Origin: Sulfurovum sp.
GTDB taxonomy: Bacteria > Campylobacterota > Campylobacteria > Campylobacterales > Sulfurovaceae
NCBI GenBank assembly: GCA_026984165.1
Contig: JALSSQ010000292.1
Span: forward strand, 1 to 7,759
Direction of reading: 5' to 3'
Length of the DNA stretch: 7,759 nucleotides
Shown: positions 1 to 6,550 of the stretch, piece after piece
Layout of the letters: each line of letters begins with the position of its first letter
Numbering within the stretch: position 1 is the first letter of the stretch
Program-made: the position numbers and the translations under genes
Notes under the pieces: generated by a model
Databases searched by the model: none
What the model saw: the letters and a program-made list of their open reading frames with translations, nothing else
What the model was told of the DNA's origin: nothing

Positions 1-1
1 G

Positions 2-145
2 TTGAAAACATTCAAGTTTGGAAAATACAAAGACAGAGAAATAGAAGAGATATGTAAGGCAGACAAAGGCTATATAAGATGGATGCAAAGCAATATGGAG
101 TTGGATGAAGATTTAATGTTTACTTTAGACCACTATCTAAACTAA
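2..145 (+). CDS. C-terminal end of a DUF3820-like domain protein, possibly a DnaQ-type exonuclease (5' partial)
   Basis: Only the last 47 residues are in the window; the reading frame is open from base 2 to a TAA at 143-145. The visible part begins with FKFGKYKDREIEEI and contains GYIRWM, followed by an acidic helix ending in DHYLN. The pattern FGKYK, a short helix, then Y-x-x-W resembles the small DUF3820 family (called putative quorum-sensing-regulated virulence factor in Pfam). Such a tail can follow a 3'-5' exonuclease domain in related bacteria, but no catalytic residues are visible here, so the exonuclease part is a guess. A TTG at base 2 could in principle start a tiny protein, but the window edge hides any upstream signal. 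The gene overlaps the end of the convergent CZB gene by 9 bases. Confidence 0.55.
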   Translation: MKTFKFGKYKDREIEEICKADKGYIRWMQSNMELDEDLMFTLDHYLN

Positions 146-601
146 TGCTTCTATCTCTGCATCAGAAATAGCAACAATTAGCCTCTCCATACGATTGATA
201 TTTTCTATTAGCTTTTTAGATATTTCTTCCATTTCAATATAATACTGTTTTGCCAACTCTCTATCTGAATCACTTATTTTTTTCTTGGAACCAAAGAGTT
301 TAGAAAAAAAACTCTTTTTTTCTGTATTATAATAAATACTAAAGATATTTAAATATACATCGTGTAATTGAAAGTGTAAATCTTCTATTTCAGTCATACA
401 TTCACTAGGGTTATTACGAATGGTAGAGAGTAGTTGACCATCAGAGTAAAACCATTTTCCAAATTTACACTCTGTAGAGTTTACAGGTATAGAATCTTCA
501 TTTACATCAAATCCTGAAATGAGTAGTTTGGCACGCTGTACCCAATTAATATGTGCCGCTTTTGCTGCACGTAATTGTGTTAAAATATCTGACTTATTCA
601 T
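137..601 (-). CDS. stand-alone CZB (chemoreceptor zinc-binding) domain protein
   Basis: A 154-residue soluble protein. The first about 90 residues match the CZB domain: H17 in HINW, C45 in CKFGKW, and H76 and H80 in LHFQLH. This is the 3His/1Cys zinc set and order known from E. coli DgcZ and from the C-terminus of Helicobacter TlpD, where the domain senses zinc or oxidants such as hypochlorous acid. There is no methyl-accepting, GGDEF or other output domain, no signal peptide and no membrane segment. A basic, aromatic loop (residues 95-108, including FFSKLFGSKKK) leads into a long charged helix at 109-154 that could form a coiled coil or bind a partner. The ATG at 601 is chosen over an upstream TTG at 622 because AAGGA lies 5 bases before it. 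The gene lies downstream of glnS on the same strand. The domain call is strong; the partner and signal are unknown. A soluble sensor feeding a chemoreceptor or cyclase elsewhere is an inference. Confidence 0.82.
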   Translation of the reverse strand: MNKSDILTQLRAAKAAHINWVQRAKLLISGFDVNEDSIPVNSTECKFGKWFYSDGQLLSTIRNNPSECMTEIEDLHFQLHDVYLNIFSIYYNTEKKSFFSKLFGSKKKISDSDRELAKQYYIEMEEISKKLIENINRMERLIVAISDAEIEALV

Positions 602-606
602 CGATA

Positions 607-614
607 TCCTTTTT
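607..614 (-). promoter_or_regulatory. ribosome binding site of the CZB gene
   Basis: On the minus strand this reads AAAAAGGA and ends 5 bases before the ATG at 601. It decides the start: the TTG at 622, seven codons upstream in frame, would place this site inside the coding region and has no comparable site of its own. Confidence 0.75.
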
Positions 615-666
615 ATGTACAAATATAAGGGTTTTATCTTTCAGATATAGTATCTATATATTATTT

Positions 667-684
667 AGTTTAAGTTTAAGTTTA
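667..684. repeat. three tandem copies of AGTTTA between glnS and the CZB gene
   Basis: Bases 667-672, 673-678 and 679-684 are identical hexamers, AGTTTA x3. They lie in the 118-base gap (602-719) between the end of glnS and the start of the CZB gene. The rest of the gap is very AT-rich. It holds a small inverted repeat AGATA-TAG-TATCT at 643-655 and no convincing -35/-10 pair or GC-rich terminator hairpin. Chance low-complexity sequence is possible. Confidence 0.6.
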
Positions 685-719
685 ATAAATAAGATAAAAT
701 TATCCATTCATAAAACATC

Positions 720-2969
720 TCAGTATAGCTGGTTAGACACAAGTTCATTCACCACTTGAGGATTGGCTTTGCCACCTGTGGCTTTTAGTACCTGTCCCAC
801 AAAAAAGCCTAAAAGTTTGTTGTTTCCTGCTTTAAATTTCGCTACATTGTCTGGATTGTTTGCGATAACCTCTTCGATGATAGGCAAAATTTGAGCTGGA
901 TCGCTTATCTGCACAAGTCCTTTGTCTTCTACGATCTGTTCAGGTCTCTCTCCTGACTTTACCATCTCCTCGAAGACCTGTTTGGCTATTTTGCTAGAGA
1001 TAGTTGCGTCATCTATGAGTTTGACAAGTGACGCGATCTCTTTAGCAGTAAACTTAAGTGCAGAGACTTCCATCTGTTTGAGTTCTCTTGCTACATCGTT
1101 GGTAATGATGTTTGCAAGGTTTACTGGGCTGTTATATGCAGACAATGCCTCTTCAAAAAAGTCCGAAAGCTGTGCATCGCGTGCAAGGGTGTTAGCAACT
1201 TCTGTGTTAAGCCCAAGTGTATTGGTATATTTCGCATACAGTGCCTCTTGTGCCTCTGTCATGGGTACGACTTCACCATCTATCTGCTCTTTTTTCGCAG
1301 GTGCTTTTGGTGCTTGCTCAGCTTTTTTACTCTTTTTGTTCCAAGAGTCTTTGAGTCCCACTATCTTGTTAAACACAGGTTTTTCATCGCTGTAGTCCAC
1401 AGGATCGGCATAGAAATACCCCTGTCTTTCAAACTGAAATCTCTCGTCACACTTCTGTGTAATAACCGCTGGCTCTATAAGGGCATTGCTTACGATGTGT
1501 AGAGAGTCTGGATTTAGGTCTTCTATACCTTCAGGTGCTTCTGCTGAGTAGAGTCTGTCGTAAAGTCTTACTTCAACCTCTTTCGCCTCTGCTGCCGATA
1601 CCCAGTGAATGGCACTTTTAACCTTGATACCACTGGTATCTGAACCACTTTTAGACTCAGGGTAGTAGGTCGCTTTTATCTCTAGCACATTACCATTCTC
1701 ATCTTTCACCACTTCTTTACACGCGATGATGTAGGCATGTTTGAGTCTTACAGGTTGTTCTGGGGTCAAACGGAAATAGCCTTTTGGCGGGTTTTCCATA
1801 AAGTCATTACGTTCTATGTAAATCTCACGAGAAAATGGCAGTTTTCTTGAACCCTCTTTAGGTACATCATGCGGGTAGTAAGATGCATCTATCTCTTCAC
1901 TTCCCTCATAGTTTTCTATCGTTACCTTGATGGGGTCAAGTACACACATCACACGTGGTACTTTAGTGTTTAAGTCATCACGGATACAAAACTCCAACTG
2001 TGATACATCTACCATAGAGTTGGCTTTGGCAACACCTATCTGCTCACAAAAGGTCAAGATAGACTCTGGTGTATAGCCACGTCTTTTGTAGCCAGCAATA
2101 GTAGGCAAACGTGGGTCATCCCAGCCATTGACATACTTGCCTTCCACAAGCTCCAAAAGTTTTCGTTTGCTCATCACCGTATAGTTCATACCCAAACGTG
2201 CAAACTCATGTTGGTAAGGGCGTGGAGGCTCAAGTTCAAGGGTCTCAAGTACCCAGTCATAGATGTCACGGTTGTTTTCAAACTCCAATGTACAAATAGA
2301 GTGCGATACACCCTCAATATAGTCCGACAAACAGTGTGCAAAGTCATACATAGGATAAACTGCCCACTCATTGCCTGCTCTAAAGTGCTCTGCATGACGT
2401 ATGCGGTACATGAGTGGGTCTCTCATCTTCATATTGGCTGCTGACATATCTATCTTGGCTCTTAACACATGCTCTCCATCTTTAAACTCTCCCCTTTTCA
2501 TACGCTCAAAAAGATCAAGGTTTTCTTCGATACTACGCTGGGCATATTTACTGCGTTTTCCTGCTTGGGTAACGGTACCACGGTATTCGCGTATCTCCTC
2601 TTCTGTGAGGCTGTCAACATAGGCTTTACCCATTTTGATGAGTTGTATAGCGTATGCGTAAATTTGAGGGAAATAGTCAGAGGTATAACGTACAGAACCC
2701 TCCCACTCAAACCCTAACCAATGTACGGCATCTTTGAGTGCTTCTACATACTTGGTATCTTCTGTGGTAGGGTTGGTGTCATCCATTCGTAAGTTACAGT
2801 GCCCATTGTAGTCACGGGCAATACCAAAGTTAAGAGCGATAGACTTCGCATGTCCTATATGAGGAAAGCCATTAGGTTCTGGCGGAAACCTTGTCACCAC
2901 CTCTTTACACTTGCCAGACTTCAAGTCCTCTTCAACGATAGTACGTAAAAAATCTTTTTTTTCGTTCAT
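720..2969 (-). CDS. glnS: glutaminyl-tRNA synthetase with C-terminal GatB/YqeY domain
   Basis: Charges tRNA-Gln directly with glutamine in the cytoplasm, using ATP (class I synthetase). The Rossmann core has FPPEPNGFPHIGHAKS (residues 28-43, HIGH signature HIGH at 37-40) and the KMSKS-type loop VMSKRK at 265-270. Residues matching E. coli glutamine contacts are present: D64 in DDTNP, Y208 and H212 in PMYDFAHC. The GlnRS-specific C226 and Q253 (E. coli C229 and Q255) are also there. The anticodon-binding beta-barrels span about 335-545. A Lys/Ala-rich linker (544-562) then leads to a domain of about 180 residues (570-749) ending in FFVGQVLKATGGKANPQ, typical of GatB/YqeY tails that bind tRNA. 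E. coli GlnRS has 554 residues and no tail; Deinococcus GlnRS is the known tailed case. The ATG at 2969 follows AAAGGG (2978-2983) by 8 bases. The gene diverges from gltX2. GlnRS is absent from Helicobacter pylori and Campylobacter jejuni, so transfer into this lineage is possible. Confidence 0.97.
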   Translation of the reverse strand: MNEKKDFLRTIVEEDLKSGKCKEVVTRFPPEPNGFPHIGHAKSIALNFGIARDYNGHCNLRMDDTNPTTEDTKYVEALKDAVHWLGFEWEGSVRYTSDYFPQIYAYAIQLIKMGKAYVDSLTEEEIREYRGTVTQAGKRSKYAQRSIEENLDLFERMKRGEFKDGEHVLRAKIDMSAANMKMRDPLMYRIRHAEHFRAGNEWAVYPMYDFAHCLSDYIEGVSHSICTLEFENNRDIYDWVLETLELEPPRPYQHEFARLGMNYTVMSKRKLLELVEGKYVNGWDDPRLPTIAGYKRRGYTPESILTFCEQIGVAKANSMVDVSQLEFCIRDDLNTKVPRVMCVLDPIKVTIENYEGSEEIDASYYPHDVPKEGSRKLPFSREIYIERNDFMENPPKGYFRLTPEQPVRLKHAYIIACKEVVKDENGNVLEIKATYYPESKSGSDTSGIKVKSAIHWVSAAEAKEVEVRLYDRLYSAEAPEGIEDLNPDSLHIVSNALIEPAVITQKCDERFQFERQGYFYADPVDYSDEKPVFNKIVGLKDSWNKKSKKAEQAPKAPAKKEQIDGEVVPMTEAQEALYAKYTNTLGLNTEVANTLARDAQLSDFFEEALSAYNSPVNLANIITNDVARELKQMEVSALKFTAKEIASLVKLIDDATISSKIAKQVFEEMVKSGERPEQIVEDKGLVQISDPAQILPIIEEVIANNPDNVAKFKAGNNKLLGFFVGQVLKATGGKANPQVVNELVSNQLY

Positions 2970-2998
2970 GCTTGTTACCCTTTATGCTTAAGAAGTGT

Positions 2999-3004
2999 AT
3001 TTTA
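2999..3004 (-). promoter_or_regulatory. candidate -10 element for glnS
   Basis: On the minus strand this reads TAAAAT (5 of 6 to TATAAT), about 30 bases upstream of the glnS ATG, which would give a leader of roughly 20 bases. No good -35 is visible, which is common in Campylobacterota. An alternative is TATTAT on the minus strand at 3053-3058, giving a leader of about 75 bases. Bases 3009-3020 form a short inverted repeat ATAAG-TG-CTTAT just upstream, in a position where an operator could sit. Confidence 0.4.
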
Positions 3005-3050
3005 TCTAATAAGTGCTTATCCCTTTAAAATATTTATAATTAAAAACCAC

Positions 3051-3056
3051 TATAAT
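3051..3056 (+). promoter_or_regulatory. -10 element of the gltX2-yggT-slt operon
   Basis: A perfect TATAAT, preceded by an A/T-rich tract with no recognisable -35. Transcription would start near 3062, leaving a leader of about 50 bases before the ATG at 3112. A second TATAAT at 3035-3040 is an alternative. It is the only plausible promoter region for the three tightly packed genes downstream. Confidence 0.6.
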
Positions 3057-3071
3057 AGCATACATATAACT

Positions 3072-3104
3072 TTAGAGTACCTCTAATAACTCTTCAATAG
3101 GAGT
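3072..3104 (+). promoter_or_regulatory. leader of gltX2 with overlapping inverted repeats and ribosome binding site
   Basis: The leader contains TTAGAG-TAC-CTCTAA (3072-3086), a perfect 6-base inverted repeat with a 3-base centre. AGAGT (3074-3078) can instead pair with ACTCT (3089-3093), and ACTC (3089-3092) can pair with GAGT (3101-3104), which covers the ribosome binding site GGAG (3100-3103, 8 bases before ATG). These pairings exclude each other in part. The stems are only 4-6 bases, so the element may be a DNA operator, a weak RNA switch or chance. Confidence 0.3.
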
Positions 3105-3111
3105 CTGATAC

Positions 3112-4422
3112 ATGCTTAGATTTGCACCTTCTCCTAGTGGAGAGATGACTATAGGTGATCTTAGGACTGCTCTTGTAAATTACCTTGTAGCACAACAACG
3201 CTCTGATGGCTTTATTGTACGTATTGCTGATATAAATAAAGCTGAGACTATAGAGGGAAAAGATACTGAAATCATGCAGATTTTAGAAAAGTTTGCCCTG
3301 ATACATACATCTGTATTTCATCAAAGTGAACATTTGCATATGCATCAAACACTTGCCATTAAACTTTTGGAAGAAGGTAAAGCATTTGTCTGTACCTGCA
3401 CCCAAGAAGAGTACGCACAAGAGAATGCTTCTGCAAAAGTAAACAAACAATCCTACCCTTGTTTGGGAGACTGTGAACAACTAGACAAATCTGAATATGC
3501 CAGACTCAAGACATCAGGTGAACCTTTTGTGATTAGGCTCAAAAAACCCAGCCATGATATTGTCTATCATGACCTACTAAGAGGGAAGATATGCACACCT
3601 GCTGATGATATGGATGCCTCTGTTATTTTGCATACTGATACTACACCGAGTTACAACTTTGCCTGTGCTTGTGATGATATACTTTCAGGTGTCACTACTA
3701 TCATATGTGATGAATCCTCTCCTGAAAATACACCTGAACAGATACATATCAAAACAGCGCTAAACTATGATGAAAAAACTGAGTATCTACATTTACCCAA
3801 CTATATCGACAAAAAGGGCAAAAAAATTTCCAAATCTGATGATGGCTTCTTACTTAAATGGTTATTTAAAGAAGGGTTTGTACCTGATGCCATCATCAAT
3901 TACCTGCTTTTACTTGATGCCCCCTATGCACCACAAGAAATATTTACACTGCCTGAAGCCATAGAATGGTTTAATATAAATCATATTCCTTCTTCTGCTG
4001 TGATATTTGATATAGAAAAGTTACGTGCTATTAACCGTGAACATCTTAGACGTATGGATGACAAAATACTTTCAACACTTTTTGGTTTTGCAGATGCTGA
4101 CATTGGCAAATTGGCTAAACTCTACTTGGAAGACGCTAGCACTGTTAAAGAACTTAGCACTAAGATAGACGCTATCTTTGCACCTAAAAACTTTCAGGGA
4201 ACATGGGCCAAACAGATGCGTACAATGGAAACACTTATACAAAATGCTCCGATGTTCTCTGATTTTAGTGCTTTTGAGTCCTATTTACTCAAAGAGTCAG
4301 GACTGCAGGGAAAAGCGTTTTTCAAAGCGCTTAGACTACTGCTAACGGGAGCAGAAGATGGTCCGGAACTTTCAGATATTTACCCGTTTATCAAATCATA
4401 TATAATGGAGATTGCCTCATGA
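3112..4422 (+). CDS. gltX: glutamyl-tRNA synthetase paralogue (GltX2 type) with altered active-site residues
   Basis: A 436-residue class I GluRS-family protein, close to the usual length of the second GluRS of Campylobacterota. In Helicobacter pylori that enzyme (GluRS2) puts glutamate on tRNA-Gln for later amidation by GatCAB. Visible parts: N-terminal MLRFAPSPSG; zinc-binding cysteines C94, C96, C117 and C121; the glutamate-site Y181 in SYNFACACDD; KMSKS-type KISKS at 238-242; and a helical anticodon-binding region from about 290. Compared with Thermus GluRS, H15 of the HIGH motif is T13 (MTIGDLR), E41 of RIEDTD is A39 (RIADIN), and R205 of the VIRGED-type motif is C199 (IICDES). R5, A7 and S9 are kept as R3, A5 and S7. 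Charging may therefore be weak or lost. The frame is intact and ends in a 4-base overlap with yggT. Family membership is firm; catalytic activity is doubtful. Confidence 0.9.
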   Translation: MLRFAPSPSGEMTIGDLRTALVNYLVAQQRSDGFIVRIADINKAETIEGKDTEIMQILEKFALIHTSVFHQSEHLHMHQTLAIKLLEEGKAFVCTCTQEEYAQENASAKVNKQSYPCLGDCEQLDKSEYARLKTSGEPFVIRLKKPSHDIVYHDLLRGKICTPADDMDASVILHTDTTPSYNFACACDDILSGVTTIICDESSPENTPEQIHIKTALNYDEKTEYLHLPNYIDKKGKKISKSDDGFLLKWLFKEGFVPDAIINYLLLLDAPYAPQEIFTLPEAIEWFNINHIPSSAVIFDIEKLRAINREHLRRMDDKILSTLFGFADADIGKLAKLYLEDASTVKELSTKIDAIFAPKNFQGTWAKQMRTMETLIQNAPMFSDFSAFESYLLKESGLQGKAFFKALRLLLTGAEDGPELSDIYPFIKSYIMEIAS

Positions 4423-4694
4423 ATGCCTTACTTTATGCCCTTGTACAAACCTTACACACAGTGATTAATTTATATATTTGGATTATCATTATTGCAGCAT
4501 TGATAAGTTTTGTTAGACCCGATCCTTACAATCCTATTGTTCAGCTACTCTACCGTCTAACAGAGCCTGTTTTTTCGTTTATACGACAAAAAATGCCTTT
4601 TGTTGTATTTTCTGGTATTGATCTTTCGCCATTGGTTGCTATGTTAGTGCTTCAGCTCATCGATAATTTTATGATACGTGCACTTTTGGGGTAA
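4419..4694 (+). CDS. yggT: YggT family integral membrane protein
   Basis: A 91-residue inner-membrane protein with two predicted hydrophobic segments, roughly residues 8-31 and 62-84. Between them is the family signature RPDPYNPIVQLLYRLTEP (33-50), and GIDLSPLV (66-73) begins the second segment. YggT proteins are linked to osmotic stress tolerance in E. coli and to cell and plastid division-related roles in relatives; the molecular function is not settled. The start ATG shares four bases (ATGA) with the stop of gltX2 and its stop shares one base with the start of slt. Translation of all three is therefore probably coupled. Confidence 0.9.
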   Translation: MNALLYALVQTLHTVINLYIWIIIIAALISFVRPDPYNPIVQLLYRLTEPVFSFIRQKMPFVVFSGIDLSPLVAMLVLQLIDNFMIRALLG

Positions 4695-5980
4695 TGATGA
4701 AAATAAAATTTCATTTATTTTTATCATTTATCACATATTTTTATCTTTTTGAACCGCTTTTGGCAAAACAATTTAACTATTTTGATATACATTATATGCC
4801 TAAGAGTATTGAAAAAGATTATTATATTTGGCGTTTTTTGTCCCAACCAGAAACGACACCACTTCAAGCACGCACTATCATAAAAGAAGCCAAACATCTT
4901 AATAAAAAATTGCGTACGGCATATAAAAAGAAAACAGGGACTATGCCTTCTGAAATATATCTGACAGAAGAAACTACCCCTGAAAATATTTGGAGAAGAC
5001 GCAGCAAAGCCAATAGCTATTTTAAAAAAGGACTTTCACTTTTGCGCAATAATCATCCTAAAATGGCCGCAAGCTATTTTGATGCTGCCCGTAAACTTTA
5101 CCTTAAACGCTATGAAGTAGATAAGACACTTTTTTGGCTCTATTTGAGTACAAAAAATGATATCTATTTAAAACATTTGCGAACAAGTTATCATCCAAAT
5201 ATCTATACACTCATTGCTGCAGATTCAATCAATGGAAAGTATCCTAAAACTATTACACAACAATTTAGAAAGAAACGTAGTTTTGGATTTGATGTTAAAA
5301 ATCCAATTGCTTGGGCAAAAATAAAACAAAAGATGAATCATATTTCGCTTTCTAAAATGGATGATTTGGCAGATAAGTATGCTTCTCAGGAGAGTATTGG
5401 TATCTATACCTACCTCAAAGCTAAAGCAAGTAAACACACAAAATCCTATTTCCCCATGCCCTATCGGGACATTATGAAACATATGTCACCACAAAAACAA
5501 GCACTCATTTATGCTATAGCTAGACAAGAAAGTCGCTTTGTACCTGCTGCGATATCCCGCTCATTTGCTTTGGGTATGATGCAGTTTATGCCTTTTCTTG
5601 TCAAACATATAGCCAAAGAAAAAGGATATAAAATGGATCTAGATGATATATTTAATCCTTATAGAGCCATAGAATTTGCAAAGTACCATCTTGATTATCT
5701 TGAAAAATATCTCTATCATCCACTTTTTATTGCTTATGCCTATAATGCAGGAATCGGATTTACAAAAAGATATTTAAAAAACCCTAAACATTTTCGCACA
5801 GGAGCTTATGAACCATATATGAGTATAGAAATGATGGAAAATGCTCAAGCAAGAGAATATGGTAAAAAAGTATTGACCAACTATGTTATCTATCTCAATA
5901 AACTAGGAGTAGTTACACGCATGTCTTCACTGATTAAAACGCTTGCCACTCCAGAAAAAACAGACTGTTTTAGAAAATAG
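4694..5980 (+). CDS. slt: exported lytic murein transglycosylase (Slt family)
   Basis: Cleaves the MurNAc-GlcNAc bond of peptidoglycan in the periplasm, leaving 1,6-anhydro-MurNAc ends. The N-terminus (MMKIK, then a hydrophobic stretch to LLAKQ) is a signal peptide, with likely cleavage after A24; there is no lipobox. Residues about 95-260 are helical and basic, a shortened counterpart of the superhelical U/L domains of E. coli Slt70 (645 residues against 428 here). The catalytic GH23 domain spans about 265-405: E279 in IARQESRF is the catalytic acid, followed by LGMMQFMP (293-300) and AYNAG (349-353). The start is the first ATG of ATGATG, overlapping the yggT stop as TAATG, with GGGG (4688-4691) just upstream. 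The last 11 bases overlap the end of the convergent lipoprotein gene. Confidence 0.94.
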   Translation: MMKIKFHLFLSFITYFYLFEPLLAKQFNYFDIHYMPKSIEKDYYIWRFLSQPETTPLQARTIIKEAKHLNKKLRTAYKKKTGTMPSEIYLTEETTPENIWRRRSKANSYFKKGLSLLRNNHPKMAASYFDAARKLYLKRYEVDKTLFWLYLSTKNDIYLKHLRTSYHPNIYTLIAADSINGKYPKTITQQFRKKRSFGFDVKNPIAWAKIKQKMNHISLSKMDDLADKYASQESIGIYTYLKAKASKHTKSYFPMPYRDIMKHMSPQKQALIYAIARQESRFVPAAISRSFALGMMQFMPFLVKHIAKEKGYKMDLDDIFNPYRAIEFAKYHLDYLEKYLYHPLFIAYAYNAGIGFTKRYLKNPKHFRTGAYEPYMSIEMMENAQAREYGKKVLTNYVIYLNKLGVVTRMSSLIKTLATPEKTDCFRK

Positions 5981-6491
5981 AATCTTTTTTTATAACATAC
6001 TTTGCTACTTTGGCAAAGTGTAAGACACCTTTACCCAAAGTATTACTATTAAAAAGAAGTGTAAGATCTTTTTTAGAGGTATGTGGAAAGCGTACTACAT
6101 AAAATTGAGTCCAATCTGATACAAAAGAGAGATTTTTTAGACGTGTATCCTTTGCAGAAATCATTTTCATTTCTTTAGGGGTTTTACAGTCTAATGTTAA
6201 AGAAAATCCATTGCTAGTCAAATTTTTTTCTTCATCTCCGTCTATAGATATACCTATAATAAATAATTCATCTCTTGTATCGGTTTTATTTTTAATTGGT
6301 TTAAACATATAAGTAGCGGTCAATAGAACTTTAGTTATACCATTCTCTTTGAGTTGTAGTTTTTCTGTTTGTTGAAGTTTTTTGTGATATATTTTATTTT
6401 TTTGATATATTTTTATGAGTGCTTTTTCTTCTTTTGAGGTACATGCACTTAAGAGGAAGCATAACAAAATAATAATTAAATATCTTAACAT
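5970..6491 (-). CDS. small lipoprotein of unknown function
   Basis: A 173-residue predicted lipoprotein. MLRYLIIILLCFLLSAC is a lipoprotein signal with lipobox L14-S15-A16-C17; T18 and S19 follow, so outer-membrane sorting is plausible. A Lys-rich helical stretch (20-50) precedes a beta-rich region (about 52-165) with alternating hydrophobic strands, such as VLLTATYMF, LFIIGISI and FYVVRF. One further cysteine (C102) is present. No enzyme motif is recognised. The ATG at 6491 is chosen over one at 6536 because AGGGGGAG lies 9 bases before it and it places the signal peptide at the N-terminus. The gene lies opposite slt and mobB. From memory a lipoprotein gene occupies the same place in C. jejuni (Cj0842), which suggests an old, conserved envelope gene. 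Confidence 0.85.
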   Translation of the reverse strand: MLRYLIIILLCFLLSACTSKEEKALIKIYQKNKIYHKKLQQTEKLQLKENGITKVLLTATYMFKPIKNKTDTRDELFIIGISIDGDEEKNLTSNGFSLTLDCKTPKEMKMISAKDTRLKNLSFVSDWTQFYVVRFPHTSKKDLTLLFNSNTLGKGVLHFAKVAKYVIKKDSIF

Positions 6492-6500
6492 AAAATTTGT

Positions 6501-6508
6501 CTCCCCCT
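6501..6508 (-). promoter_or_regulatory. ribosome binding site of the lipoprotein gene
   Basis: Minus strand AGGGGGAG, ending 9 bases before the ATG at 6491. It is the strongest purine tract in the region and decides the start against the upstream ATG at 6536, which has no such site. Confidence 0.7.
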
Positions 6509-6550
6509 GTTTATTTTGCAAGAGTTTAACATACATTCAATAAACTTTTA

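Noticed and set aside
602..622. Longer start (TTG at 622) for the CZB gene
   Set aside because: The extra seven residues would translate over the AAGGA site that serves the ATG at 601.
643..655. AGATA-TAG-TATCT inverted repeat upstream of the CZB gene as an operator
   Set aside because: Five-base arms in very AT-rich sequence are expected by chance, and no promoter can be placed next to it with confidence.
553..759. Plus-strand open frame of 68 codons across the glnS-CZB gap
   Set aside because: It overlaps both real genes in antisense, and its Ser/Leu/Ile-rich product reflects AT-rich sequence rather than a protein family.
922..1395. Long plus-strand open frame opposite glnS (157 codons)
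   Set aside because: It lies wholly inside the well-supported glnS, has no ribosome binding site seen and gives a Ser/Ala-rich shadow translation with no recognised motif.
2970..3111. T-box or tRNA-like leader upstream of the synthetase genes
   Set aside because: No T-box consensus, no long structured leader and no tRNA-like fold were seen; 142 bases shared by two genes is too short.
5957..5971. Possible bidirectional terminator AAAACAG-A-CTGTTTT between slt and the lipoprotein gene
   Set aside because: The stem is at most 6 pairs, mostly A-T, with a 3-base loop; the T run at 5984-5990 is 12 bases away. Too weak to call as a terminator.
6492..6536. Longer start (ATG at 6536) for the lipoprotein
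   Set aside because: It would put 15 polar residues before the signal peptide, and it lacks a ribosome binding site.
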